Source: Stictocephala bisonia
Taxonomy: Eukaryota; Arthropoda; Insecta; Hemiptera; Membracidae
Length of the DNA: 64,000 nucleotides
Direction of reading: 5' to 3'
NCBI GenBank assembly: GCA_035578905.1
Contig: JAQJVL010002204.1
Coordinates: forward strand, 1 to 64,000
The notes beneath the pieces were generated by a model. It saw only the letters and a program-made list of their open reading frames with translations. It was not told the DNA's origin and did no database searches. Positions 13,191 to 26,530 of the stretch are shown here, one piece after another (positions within the stretch are counted from its first letter, which is position 1; every line of letters begins with the position of its first letter). Made by a program: the position numbers and the translations under genes.

Positions 13191-13435
13191 TGCGATCTTT
13201 TAGTTTCATTCTTGCGTTCTTTGGGTTTCATTCTTGCGATCTTTGAGTTTCAATCTTGCGATCTTTGAATTTCAATCTTGCCATCTATGAGTTTAAATCT
13301 TGCGATCTTTGAGTTTCAATCATGTAATCTTTGAGTTTCAATCTTGCGATCTTTTAGTTTCAATCTTGCTATCTTTGAATTTCAATCTTGCGATCTTCGA
13401 GTTTCAATCTTGCGATCTTTGAGTTTCAATCTTGC

Positions 13436-13900
13436 GAACTTCAGTTTCAATAATGTGATCTTTTAGTTTCAATCTTGCGATCTTTGAGTTTCAATCTTGC
13501 GATCTTTGAGTTTTAATCTTGCTATTTTTAAGTTTCAATCTTGCGATCTTTGACTTTCAATCTTGCGATCTTTAAGTTTCAATCTTGCGATCTTTGAGTT
13601 TCAATCTTGCGATCTTTGAGATTCAATCATGCGATCTTTGAATTTCAATCTTGCCATCTATGAGTTTAAATCTTGCGATCTTTGAGTTTCAACCATGTGA
13701 TCTTTGAGTTTCAATCTTGCGATCTTTTAGTTTCAATCTTGCTATCTTTGAATTTCAATCTTGCGATCTTCGAGTTTCAATCTTGCGATCTTTGAGTTTC
13801 AATCTTGCGAACTTCAGTTTCAATAATGTGATCTTTGAGTTTCAATCTTGCGATCTTTGAGTTTCAATCTTGCGATCTTTGAGTTTCAATCTTGCTATCT
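13436..13900 (-). repeat. Short local tandem duplication, offset 373 bp
   Basis: The GTTTCAATAATGTGATC monomer, a rare change from CAATCTTGTGATC, occurs at 13444 and 13817, and once more at 12041 (1,403 bp earlier). In all three places it follows GAATTTC, CTTCGAG and GCGAACTTCAG monomers. A 373-bp step equals about 17 monomers, so this is a small in-register duplication inside a larger HOR. Confidence 0.75.
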
Positions 13901-14350
13901 TTTAAGTTTCAATCTTGCGATCTTTAGACTTTCAATCTTGCGATCTTTGAGTTTCAATCTTGCGATCTTTGAGTTTCAATCTTGCGATCTTTGAGATTCA
14001 ATCTTGCGATCTTTGATTTCAATCCTGCGATATTTGAGGTTTAATCTTGCGATCTTTGAGTTTCAATCTTGCATTCTTTGAGTTTCAATCTTGCGATCTT
14101 TTAGTTTCATTCTTGTGATCTTTGGGTTTCAATTTTGAGATCTTTGAGTTTCAATCTTGCGATCTTTGAGTTTGAATCTTGTGATTTTTGAGTTTTAATC
14201 TTGTGATTTTTGAGTTTAATTCTTGCGATCTTTGAGTTTCAATCTTGCGATTTTTGAGTTTCAATCTTGCCATCCTTTAGTTTTAATCTTGCTAATTGAG
14301 TTTAAATCTTGCCATCTTTGAGTTTCGTTCTTGCAATCTTTGAGTTTCAA

Positions 14351-15386
14351 TCTTGCGATCTTTGAATTTCAATCTTGCCATCTATGAGTTTAAATCTTGC
14401 GATCTTTGAGTTTCAATCTTGCGATCTTTGAGTTTCAATCTTGCGATCTTTGAGTTTCAATCTTGCGATCTTTGAGTTTCAATCTTGCGATCTTTGAGTT
14501 TCAATCTTGCTATCTTTAAGTTTCAATCTTGCGATCTTTGACTTTCAATCTTGCGATCTTTGAGTTTAAATCTTGCGATCTTTGAGTTTCAATCTTGCGA
14601 TCTTTGAGTTTCAATCTTGCGATCTTTGAGATTCAATCTTGCGATCTTTGACTTTCAATCTTGCGATCTTTGAGTTTCAATCTTGCGATCTTTGAGTTTC
14701 AATCTTGCGATCTTTGAGTTTCAATCTTGCGATCTTTGAATTTCAATCTTGCGATCTAAGAGTTTTAATCTTGCGATCTTTGAGTTTCAATCTTGCCATC
14801 TATGAGTTTCAATCTTGCGATCTTTGAGTTTCAATCTTGCGATCTTTGAGTTTCAGTCTTGCGATCTTTGAGTTTCAATCTTGCGATCTTTGAGTTTCAA
14901 TCGTTCGATTTTTGAGTTTCAATCTTGCGATCTTTGAGTTTCAATCTTGCAATCTTTAAGTTTGAATCTTGCGATCTTTGAGTTCAATCCTGCGATATTT
15001 GAGGTTTAATCTTGCGATCTTTGAGTTTCAATCTTGCATTCTTTGAGTTTCAATCTTGCGATCTTTTAGTTTCATTCTTGCGATCTTTAGGTTTCATTCG
15101 TGCGATCTTTGAGTTTCAATCTTGCAATCTTTGAGTTTGAATCTTGCGATCTTTGAATTTCAATCTTGCGATCTTTGAATTTAATTCTTGCGATCTTTGA
15201 GTTTCAATCTTGCGATCTTTGAGTTTCAATCTTGCGATCTTTGAGTTTAATTCTTGCGATCTTTGAGTTTCAATCTTGCGATCTTTGAGTTTCAATCTTG
15301 CCATCTTTGAGTTTTAATCTTGCGAATTGAGTTTAAATCTTGCCATCTTTGAGTTTCATTCTTGCGATCTTTGAGTTTCAATCTTG
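14351..15386 (-). repeat. HOR unit duplicated 10,270 bp away (copy 2)
   Basis: Partner of 4081-5116. It includes the 20-bp GCGAATTGAG monomer at 15323 and the chance minus-strand open frame 15116-15304. After 15386 it switches to the TTGCAATCTTTAAG and AGATTC series also found at 5565-5660, so its right flank joins a different HOR type. Confidence 0.85.
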
Positions 15387-18300
15387 CAATCTTTAAGTTT
15401 CAATCTTGCAATCTTTGAGATTCAATCTTGCTATCTTTGAGTTTGTATCTTGCAATCTTTGAGTTTTAATCTTGCCATTTTTTAATTTCAATCTTGCGAT
15501 CTTTGAGTTTCAATTTTGCGATCTTTGAGTTTCAATCTTGTGACCTTTGAGTTTCAATCTTGCGATCTTTGAGTTTCAATCTTGCGATCTTTGAGTTTAA
15601 TTCTTGCGATCTTTGAGTTTCAATCTTGCGATCTTTGAGTTTCAATCTTGCCATCTTTGAGTTTTAATCTTGCGAATTGAGTTTAAATCTTGCCATCTTT
15701 GAGTTTCATTCTTGCGATCTTTGGGTTTCATTCTTGCGATCTTTAAGTTTCAATCTTGCGATCTTTGACTTTCAATCTTGCATACTTTGAGTTTAAATCT
15801 GGCGATCTTTGAGTTTCAATCTTGCGATCTTTGAGTTTCAATCTTGCGATCTTTGAGATTCAATCTTGCGATCTTTGACTTTCAATCTTGCGATCTTTGA
15901 GTTTCAATCTTGCGATCTTTGAGTTTCAATCTTGCGATCTTTAAGTTTCAATTTTGCGATCCTTGAGTTTCAATCGTTCGATCTTTGAGTTTCAATCTTG
16001 CGATCTTTGAGTTTCAATCGTTCGATCTTTGAGTTTTATTCTTGCGATCTTTGAGTTTCAATCTTGCAATCTTTAAGTTTCAATCTTGCAATCTTTGAGA
16101 TTCAATCTTGCTATCTTTGAGTTTGTATCTTGCAATCTTTGAGTTTTAATCTTGCCATTTTTGAGTTTCAATCTTGTGATCTTTGAGTTTCAATTTTGCG
16201 ATCTTTGAGTTTCAATCTTGCGATCTTTGAGTTTCAATCTTGCGATCTTTGAGTTTTAATCTTGCGATCTTTGAGTTTCAATCTTGCGATCTTTGAGTTA
16301 CAATCTTGCGATCTTTGAGTTTCAATCTTGCGATCTTTTAATTTCAATCTTGCTATCTTTGAGTTTAAATCTTGCGATCTTTGAGTTTCAATCTTGCAAT
16401 CTTTGATTTTAAATCTTGCGATCTTTGAGTTTCAGTCTTGCGATCTTTGAGTTTTAATCTTGCCATCTTTGAGTTTCAATTTTGCGATCTTTGAGTTTTA
16501 AACTTGCGATCTTTGTGGTTCAATCTTGCTATCTTTGAGTTTCAATCTTGCGATCTTTGAGTTTTAATTTTGCGATCTTTGAGTATCAATCTTGCAATCT
16601 CTAAGTTTCAATCTTTGATCTTTGAGTTTTTAACTTGCGATATTTGAGTTTTAATCTTGTGATCTTTTGGTTTCAATCTTGCGATCTTTGAGTTTCAATC
16701 TTGCGATCTTTGAGTTTCAATCCTGCATTCTTTGAGTTTCAATCCTTCGATCTTTGAGTTTCAATCTTGCGATCTTTGGGTCTCATTCTTGCGTTCTTTG
16801 ATTTTTAATCTTGCGATCTTTTAGTTTCAATCTTGAGATCTTTGAGTTTCAATCTTGCTATTTTTTAGTTTAAATCTTGCGATCTTTGAGTTTCAATCTT
16901 GCGATCTTTGAGTTTCAATCTTGCGATCTTTGAGTTTCAATCTTGCGATATTTGAGTTTTAATCTTGTGATCTTTTGGTTTCAATCTTGCGATTTTTGAG
17001 TTTCAATCTTGCGATCTTTGAGTTTTAATCCTGCATTCTTTAAGTTTCAATCTTGCGATCTTTTAGTTTCATTCTTGCGATCTTTGGGTTTCATTCTTGC
17101 GATTTTTGAGTTTCAATCTTGCCATCTATGAGTTTCAATCTTGCGATCTTTGAGTTTAATTCTTGAGATCTTTGAGTTTCAATCTTGCGATCTTTGGGTC
17201 TCATTCTTGCGATCTTTGATTTTCCATCTTGCGATCTTTTAGTTTCAATCTTGAGATCTTTGAGTTTCAATCTTGCTATTTTTTAGTTTAAATCTTGAGA
17301 TCTTTGAGTTTCAATCTTGCGATCTTTGAGTTTCAATCTTGCGATTTTTGAGTTTCAATCATGCGATCTTTGAGTTTCAAACTTGCTATATTTGAGTTTC
17401 AATCTTGCTATCTTTGAGTTTAAATCTTGCCATCAATGAGTTTAAATCTTGCAATCTTTCAGTTTTAATCTTGCGATCTTTAAGTTTCCATCTTGCGATC
17501 TTTGAGTTCCAATCTTGCTATCTTTGAGTTTCAATCTTGCCATCTTTGAGTTTCTATCTTTCGATCTTTGAGTTTCAATCTTGCGATCTTTCAATTTCAA
17601 TCTTGTGATCTTTGAGTTTCAATCTTGCGATTTTTGAGTTTCAATCATGCGATCTTTGAGTTTCAAACTTGCTATATTTGAGTTTCAATCTTGCTATCTT
17701 TGAGTTTAAATCTTGCCATCAATGAGTTTAAATCTTGCAATCTTTCAGTTTTAATCTTGCGATCTTTAAGTTTCAATCTTGTAATCTTTGAGTTTCAATC
17801 TTGCGATCTTTAAATTTCAATCTTGCGATCTAAGAGTTTTAATCTTGCGATCTTTGAGTTTCAATCTTGCCATCTATGAGTTTCAATCTTGCGATCTTTG
17901 AGTTTCAATCTTGCGATCTTTGAGTTTCAGTCTTGCGATCTTTGAGTTTCAATCTTGCGATCTTTGAGTTTCAATCGTTCGATTTTCGAGTTTCAATCTT
18001 GCGATCTTTGAGTTTCAATCTTGCGATCTTTAAGTTTCAATCTTGCGATCTTTGAGTTCAATCCTGCGATATTTGAGGTTTAATCTTGCGATCTTTAAGT
18101 TTCAATCTTGCATTCTTTGAGTTTCAATCTTGCGATCTTTTAGTTTTATTCTTGCGATCTTTGGGTTTCATTCTTGCGATCTTTGAGTTTCAATCTTGCG
18201 ATCTTTGAGTTTGAATCTTGCGATCTTTGAGTTTCAATCTTGCGATCTTTGAGTTTAATTCTTGCGATCTTTGAGTTTCAATCTTGCCATCTTTGAGTTT

Positions 18301-19690
18301 TAATCTTGCGAATTGAGTTTAAATCTTGCCATCTTTGAGTTTCATTCTTGCGATCTTTGAGTTTCAATCATGCGATCTTTGAAGTTCAATCTTGCCATCT
18401 ATGAGTTTAAATCTTGCGATCTTTGAGTTTCAATCATGTGATCTTTGAGTTTCAATTTTGCGATCTTTTAGTTTCAAACTTGCTATCTTTGAATTTCAAT
18501 CTTGCGATCTTCGAGTTTCAATCTTGCGATCTTTGAGTTTCAATTTTGCGATCTTTGAGTTTCAATCTTGTGATCTTTGAGTTTCAATCTTGCGATCTTT
18601 GAGTTTCAATCTTGTGATCTTTGAGTTTCAATCTTGCTATTTTTAAGTTTCAATCTTGCGATCTTTGACTTTCAATCTTGTGATCTTTGAGTTTCAATCT
18701 TGCAATCTTTGAGTTTCAATCTTGCGATCCTTGAGTTTCAATCTTGCGATCTTTACGTTTTAAACTTGCGATCCTTGAGTTTCAATCGTTCGATCTTTGA
18801 CTTTCAATCTTGCGATCTTTGAGTTTCAATCGTTCGATCTTTGAGTTTTAATCTTTCGATCTTTGAGTTTCAATCTTGCAATCTTTAAGTTTCAATCTTG
18901 CGATTTTTGAGATTCAATCTTGCGATCTTTGATTTCAATCCTGCGATATTTGAGGTTTAATCTTGCGATCTTTGAGTTTCAATCTTGCATTCTTTGAGTT
19001 TCAATCTTGCGATCTTTTAGTTTCATTCTTGCGATCTTTGGGTTTCATTCTTAAAATCTTTGAGTTTCAATCTTGCGATCTTTGAGTTTGAATCTTGTGA
19101 TTTTTGAGTTTCAATCTTGCGATCTTTGAGTTTAATTCTTGCGATCTTTGAGTTTCAATCTTGCGATTTTTGAGTTTCAATCTTGCCATCTTTGAGTTTT
19201 AATCTTGCTAATTGAGTTTAAATCTTGCCATCTTTGAGTTTCATTCTTGCGATCTTTGAGTTTCAATCTTGCGATCTTTGAATTTCAATCTTGCCATCTA
19301 TGAGTTTAAATCTTGCGATCTTTGAGTTTCAATCTTGCGATCTTTGAGTTTCAATCTATAGATCTTTGAGTTTCAATCTTGCGATCTTTGAGTTTCAATC
19401 TTGCGATCTTTGAGTTTCAATCTTGCTATCTTTAAGTTTCAATCTTGCGATCTTTGACTTTCAATCTTGCGATCTTTGAGTTTAAATCTTGCGATCTTTG
19501 AGTTTCAATCTTGCGATCTTTGAGTTTCAATCTTGCAATCTTTGAAATTCAATCTTGCGATTTTTGACTTTCAATCTTGCGATCTTTGAGTTTCAATCTT
19601 GCGATCTTTGAGTTTCAATCTTGCGATCTTTGAATTTCAATCTTGCGATCTTCGAGTTTCAATCTTGCGATCTTTGAGTTTCAATTTTGC

Positions 19691-19775
19691 GATCTTTGAG
19701 TTTCAATCTTGTGATCTTTGAGTTTCAATCTTGCGATTGAAACTCAAAGATTGCAAGATTGAAACTCAAAGATCG
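19691..19775. repeat. Orientation switch of the satellite array
   Basis: The plus strand reads AGTTTCAATC (19721-19730), then TTGC (19731-19734), then GATTGAAACT (19735-19744). The arms are reverse complements around a 4-bp spacer, and pairing continues outward through TTTGAG/CTCAAA and GATC/GATT. The left arm ends in a whole monomer and the right arm starts with one. Beyond the first few monomers the arms stop being exact mirror images: the right side enters the GAATTAAAC, GATTCAAAC, GAATGATACCC series straight away, while the left side ends in a CTTCGAG and GTGATC series. It is therefore an inversion joint between two different HOR phases, not one long perfect palindrome. Nothing at the joint suggests a mobile element. 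Confidence 0.9.
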
Positions 19776-22729
19776 CAAGAATTAAACTCAAAGATCGCAA
19801 GATTGAAACTCAAAGATCGCAAGATTCAAACTCAAAGATCGCAAGATTGAAACTCAAAGATCGCAAGAATGATACCCAAAGATCGCAAGAATGAAACTAA
19901 AAGATCGCAAGATTGAAACTCAAAGAATGCAAGATTGAAATTCAAAGATCGCAAAATTAAACCTCAAATATCGCAGGATTGAACTCAAAGATCGCAAGAT
20001 TGAAACTTAAAGATTGCAAGATTGAAACTCAAAGATCGCAAGATTGAAACTCAAAGATCGAACGATTGAAACTCAAAGATCGCAAGATTGAAACTCAAAG
20101 ATCGCAAGACTGAAACTCAAAGATCGCAAGATTGAAACTCAAAGATCGCAAGATTGAAACTCAAAGATCGCAAGATTGAAACTCAAAAATAGCAAGATTG
20201 AACCACAAAGATCGCAAGTTTAAAACTCAAAGACCGCAAAATTGAAACTCTAATATGGCAAGATTGAAACTCAAAGATCGCAAGACTGAAACTCAAAGAT
20301 CGCAAGATTTAAAATCAAAGATTGCAAGATTGAAACTCAAAGATCGCAAGATTTAAACTCAAAGATAGCAAGATTGAAACTCAAAGATAGCAAGTTTGAA
20401 ACTCAAAGATCGCATGATTGAAACTCAAAAATCGCAAGATTGAAACTCAAAGATCACAAGATTGAAATTCAAAGATCGCAAGATTGAAACTCAAAGATCG
20501 AACGATTGAAACTCAAAGATCGCAAGATTGAAACTCAAAAATGGCAAGATTGAAACTCAAAGATTGCAAGATTTAAACTCAAAGATAGCAAGATTGAATC
20601 TCAAAGATCGCAAGATTGAAACCTAAAGATTGCAAGATTGAAACTCAAAGATCGCAAGATTAAAACTCAAAGATCGAACAATTTAAACTCAAAGATCGCA
20701 AGATTGAAACTCAAAGATCATACGATTGAAACTCAAGGATTGCAAGATTGAAACTCAAAGATCGCAAGATTGAAACTCAAAGATTGCAAGAAGGAAACCC
20801 AAAGATCGCAAGAATGAAACTAAAAGATCGCAAGATTGAAACTCAAAGAATGCAAGATTGAAACTAAAAGATCGCAAAATTAAACATCAAATATCGCAGG
20901 ATTGAACTCAAAGATCGCAAGATTGAAACTTAAAGATTGCAAGATTAAAACTAAAAGATCGCAAGATTGAAACTCAAAGATAGAACGATTGAAACTCAAA
21001 GATCGCAAGATTAAAACTCAAAGATCGCAAGACTGAAACTCAAAGATCGCAAGATTGAAACTCAAAGATCGCAAGATTGAAACTCAAAAATCGCAAGATT
21101 GAAACTCAAAAATAGCAAGATAGAACAACAAAGATCGCAAGTTTAAAACTCAAAGATCGCAAAATTGAAACTCTAAGATGGCAAGATTGAAACTCAAAGA
21201 TCGCAAGACTGAAACTCAAAGATCGCAAGATTTAAAATCAAAGATTGCAAGATTGAAACTCAAAGATCGCAAGATTTAAACTCAAAGATAGCAAGATTAA
21301 AACTCAAAGAATGCAAGTTTGAAACTCAAAGATCGCATGATTGAAACTCAAAAATCGCAAGATTGAAACTCAAAGATCACAAGATTGAAATTCAAAGATC
21401 GCAAGATTGAAACTCAAAGATCGCAAGATTGAATCTCAAAAATGGCAAGATTGAAACTTAAAGATTGCAAGATTCAAACTCAAAGATAGCAAGATTGAAT
21501 TTCAAAGATCGCAAGATTGAAACTTAAAGATTGCAAGATTGAAACTCAAAGATCGCAAGATTAAAACTCAAAGATCGAACGATTGAAACTCAAAGATCGC
21601 AAGATTGAAACTCAAAGATCGAACGATTGAAACTCAAGGATCGCAAGATTGAAACTCAAAGATCGCAAGATTGAAACTCAAAGATCGCAAGATTGAAACT
21701 CAAAGATCGTAAGATTGAAACTCAAAGATCGCAAGATTGAAACTCAAAGATCGCAAGATTGAAAGTCAAAGATCGCAAGATTGAAACTTAAAGATCGCAA
21801 GAATGAAACTCAAAGATGGCAAGATTTAAACTCAATTCACATGATTAAAACTCAAAGATGGCAAGATTGAAACTCAAAGATCGCAAGATTGAAACTTAAA
21901 GATCGCAAGAATTCTACTCAAAGATCGCAAGATTGAAACTCAAAGATCGCAAGAAAGAAGCCCAAAGATCGCAAGAATGAAACTAAAAGATCGCAAGATT
22001 GAAACTCAAAGAATGTAAGATTGAAACTCAAAGATCGCAAGATTAAACCTCAAATATCGCAGGATTGAACTCAAAGATCGCAAGATTGAATCTCAAAGAT
22101 CGCAAGATTGAAACTTAAAGATTACAAGATTGAAACTCAAAGATCGCAAGATTAAAACTCAAAGATTGAACGATTGAAACTCAAAGATCGCAAGATTGAA
22201 ACTCAAAGATCGCAAGATTGAAACTCAAAGATCGCAAGATTGAAACTCAAAGATTGCAAGATTGAAACTCAAAGATCGCAAGATTGAAGTTTAAAGATTG
22301 CAAGATTGAAACTCAAAGATCACAAGATTGAAACTCAAAGATCGCCAGATTGAAACTAAAAGATCGCAAGATTGAAACTCAAAGATCGCAAGATTGAAAC
22401 TCGAAGATCGCAAGATTGAAATTCAAAGATCGCAAGATTGAAATTCAAAGATAGCAAGTTTGAAACTAAAAGATCGCAAGATTGAAACTCAAAGATCGCA
22501 TGATTGAAACTCAAAGATCACAAGATTTAAACTCATAAATGGCAAGATTGAAATTCAAAGATCGCATGATTGAAACTCAAAGATCGCAAGAATGAAACTC
22601 AAAGATGGCAAGATTTAAACTCAATTCGCAAGATTAAAACTCAAAGATGGCAAGATTGAAACTCAAAGATTGCAAGATTCAAACTCAAAGATAGCAAGAT
22701 ACAAACTCAAAGATCGCAATATTGAAACT

Positions 22730-25700
22730 CAAAGATCGCAAGATTGAAACTCAAAGATCGCAAGATTAAAACTCAAAGATCGCAAGATTGAAACTCAAAA
22801 ATAGCAAGATTGAACCACAAAGATCGCAAGTTTAGAACTCAAAGATCGCAAAATTGAAACTCTAAGATGGCAAGATTGAAACACAAAGATCGCAAGACTG
22901 AAACTCAAAGATCGCAAGATTTAAAATCAAAGATTGCAAGATTGAAACTCAAAGATCGCAAGAATGAATCTCAAAGATCGCAAGATTGAAACTTAAAGAT
23001 TGCAAGATTGAAACTCAAAGATCGCAAGATTAAAACTCAAAGATCGAACGATTGAAACTCAAAGATCGCAAGATTGAAACTCAAAGATCACAAGATTGAA
23101 ATTCAAAGATCGCAAGATTGAAACTCAAAGATCGAACAATTGAAACTCAAAGATCGCAAGATTGAAACTCAAAGTACAAACGATTGAAACTCAAGGATCG
23201 CAAGTTTGAAACTCAAAGATCGCAAGATTGAAACTCAAAGATCGCAAGATTTAAACTCAAAGATCGCAAGATTGAAATTCAAAGATCGCAAGACTGAAAC
23301 TCAAAGATCGCAAGATTGAAAGTCAAAGATCGAAAGATTGAAACTTAAAGAAAGCAAGATCGAAACTCAAAGATCGCAAGATTGAAACTCAAAGATCGCA
23401 AGATTGAAACTCAAAGATCACAAGATTGAAACTCAAAGATCGCAAGATTGAAACTCAAAGATCGCAAGATTGAAACTCGAAGATCGCAAGATTGAAACTC
23501 AAAGATAGCAAGTTTGAAACTAAAAGATCGCAAGATTGAAACTCAGAGATCGCATGATTGAAACTCAAAGATCGCAAGATTTAAACTCATAGATGACAAG
23601 TTTGAAATTCAAAGATCGCAAGATTGAAACTCAAAAATGGCAAGATTGAAACTCAAAGATTGCAAGATTCAAACTCAAAGATAGCAAGATTGAATCTCAA
23701 AGATCGCAAGATTGAAACTTAAAGAGTGCAAGATTGAAACTTAAAGATCAAAAGATTAAAACTCAAAGATCGAACGATTGAAACTCAAAGATCGCAAGAT
23801 TAAAACTCAAAGATCGAACGATTGAAACTCAAGGATCGCAAGATTGAAACTCAAAGATCGCAAGATTGAAACTCAAAGATTGCAAGATTGAAACTCATAG
23901 ATCGTAAGATTGAAACTCAAAGATCGCAAGATTGAAACTCAATGATCGCAAGATTGAAAGTCAAAGATCGCAAGATAGAAACTTAAAAGATAGCAAGTTT
24001 GAAACTAAAAGATCGCAAGATTGAAACTCAAAGATCGCAAGATTGAAACTCAAAGATCGCAAGATTGAAACTCAAAGATCGAAGATTGAAACTCAAAGAT
24101 CGCAAGATTGAAACTCAAAATCGCAAGATTGAAAGTCAAAGATCGCAAGATTGAAACTCAAAGATAGCAAGATTGAAACTCAAAGATCGCAAGATTGAAA
24201 CTCAAAGATCGCAAGATTGAAACTCAAAGATCGCAGCAAGATTGAAACTCAAAGATCGCAAGATTAAAACTCAAAGATTGCAAGATTGAAAGTCAAAGAT
24301 CGCAAGATTGAAGCTTAAAGATAGCAAGATTAAAACTCAAAGATCACAAGATTGAAACTCAAAGATCGCCAGATTGAAACTAAAAGATCGCAAGATTGAA
24401 ATTCAAAGATCGCAAGATTGAAACTCAAAGATCGCAAGATTGAAACTCAAAAATAGCAAGATTGAACCACAAAGATCGCAAGTTTAGAACTCAAAGATCG
24501 CAAAATTGAAACTCTAAGATGGCAAGATTGAAACACAAAGATCGCAAGACTGAAACTCAAAGATCGCAAGATTTAAAATCAAAGATTGCAAGATTCAAAC
24601 TCAAAGATAGCAAGATTGAATCTCAAAGATCGCAAGATTGAAACTTAAAGATTGCAAGATTGAAATTCAAAGATAGCAAGTTTGAAACTAAAAGATCGCA
24701 AGATTGAAACTCAAAGATCGCAAGATTAAAGATAGCAAGATTGATACTCAAAGATCACAAGATTGAAACTCAAAGATCGCCAGATTGAAACTAAAAGATC
24801 GCAAGATTGAAACTCAAAGATCGCAAGATTGAAACTCGAAGATCGCAAGATTGAAATTCAAAGATAGCAAGTTTGAAACTAAAAGATCGCAAGATTGAAA
24901 CTCAAAGATCGCATGATTGAAACTTAAAGATCGCAAGATTTAAACTCATAGATGGCAAGATTGAAATTCAAAGATCGCAAGATTGAAACTCAAAGATGGC
25001 AAGATTTAAACTCAATTCGCAAGATTAAAACTCAAAGATGGCAAGATTGAAACTCAAAGATCGCAAGATTGAAACTCAAAGATCGCAAGAAAAAAACTCA
25101 AAGATCGCAATATTGAAACTCAAAGATCGCAAGATTGAAACTCAAAGATCGCAAGATTAAAACTCAAAGATCGCAAGATTGAAACTCAAAAATAGCAAGA
25201 TTGAACCACAAAGATCGCAAGTTTAGAACTCAAAGATCGCAAAATTGAAACTCTAATATGGCAAGATTGAAACACAAAGATCGCAAGACTGAAACTCAAA
25301 GATCGCAAGATTTAAAATCAAAGATTGCAAGATTCAAACTCAAAGATAGCAAGATTGAATCTCAAAGATCGCAAGATTGAAACTTAAAGATTGCAAGATT
25401 GAAACTCAAAGATCGCAAGATTGAAACTCAAAGATCGAACGATTGAAACTCAAAGATCGCAAGATTGAAACTCAAAGATCACAAGATTGAAATTCAAAGA
25501 TCGCAAGATTGAAACTCAAAGATCGAACAATTGAAACTCAAAGATCGCAAGATTGAAACTCAAAGTACAAACGATTGAAACCCAAGGATCGCAAGTTTGA
25601 AACTCAAAGATCGCAAGATTGAAACTCAAAGATCGCAAGATTGAAACTCAAAGATCGCAAGATTGAAATTCAAAGATCGCAAGACTGAAACTCAAAGATC

Positions 25701-26530
25701 GCAAGATTGAAAGTCAAAGATCGAAAGATTGAAACTTAAAGAAAGCAAGATCGAAACTCAAAGATCGCAAGATTGAAACTCAAAGATCGCAAGATTGAAA
25801 CTCAAAGATCACAAGATTGAAACTCAAAGATCGCAAGATTGAAACTCAAAGATCGCAAGATTGAAACTCGAAGATCGCAAGATTGAAATTCAAAGATAGC
25901 AAGTTTGAAACTAAAAGATCGCAAGATTGAAACTCAGAGATCGCATGATTGAAACTCAAAGATCGCAAGATTTAAACTCATAGATGACAAGTTTGAAATT
26001 CAAAGATCGCAAGATTGAAACTCAAAAATGGCAAGATTGAAACTCAAAGATTGCAAGATTCAAACTCAAAGATAGCAAGATTGAATCTCAAAGATCGCAA
26101 GATTGAAACTTAAAGAGTGCAAGATTGAAACTTAAAGATCACAAGATTAAAACTCAAAGATCGAACGATTGAAACTCAAAGATCGCAAGATTAAAACTCA
26201 AAGATCGAACGATTGAAACTCAAGGATCGCAAGATTGAAACTCAAAGATCGCAAGATTGAAACTTAAAGATTGCAAGATTGAAACTCAAAGATCGTAAGA
26301 TTGAAACTCAAAGATCGCAAGATTGAAACTCAATGATCGCAAGATTGAAAGTCAAAGATCGCAAGATAGAAACTTAAAGATAGCAAGTTTGAAACTAAAA
26401 GATCGCAAGATTGAAACTCAAAGATCGCAAGATTGAAACGCAAAGATCGCAAGATTGAAACTCAAAGATCGAAGATTGAAACTCAAAGATCGCAAGATTG
26501 AAACTCAAAAATCGCAAGATTGAAAGTCAA
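22730..26530 (+). repeat. HOR pair, offset about 2,391 bp
   Basis: The ATAGCAAGATTGAACCAC monomer at 22801 recurs at 25192, and GTACAAACG at 23174 recurs at 25565; both give 2,391 bp. A rare deleted monomer, GATCGAAGATTG, follows in both copies (about 24078 and 26467), so this small deletion predates the duplication. The copies share the order GACTGAAAC, GAAAGATTG, AAAGAAAGCAAG, CTCGAAG, CATAGATGACAAG and AAAGAGTGCAAG. Confidence 0.85.

Larger units (their letters stand above)
36..19730 (-). repeat. Left satellite arm: 22-bp tandem array, minus orientation
   Basis: About 19.7 kb of tandem 22-bp monomers that read on the plus strand as TTGCGATCTTT followed by GAGTTTCAATC. The canonical form (GATTGAAACTC then AAAGATCGCAA) is therefore on the minus strand. 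Most monomers carry zero to three substitutions; a minority are 20 or 21 bp. The variants recur in a fixed order and form higher-order units with offsets of 1,160, 2,125, 940, 1,935, 1,533 and 373 bp, listed separately. No insertion, transposon or gene interrupts the array. A perfect array places TGA in all three frames of each strand, so the short open frames here (for example 575-763 and 4846-5034 on the minus strand) are chance products of stop-removing monomer variants. This is satellite DNA with no coding role that I can support. Confidence 0.97.

Noticed and set aside
19691..19775. Inverted-repeat transposon end or terminator hairpin at the orientation switch
   Set aside because: The arms are simply satellite monomers in opposite orientation. 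There is no element, target duplication or gene to terminate.
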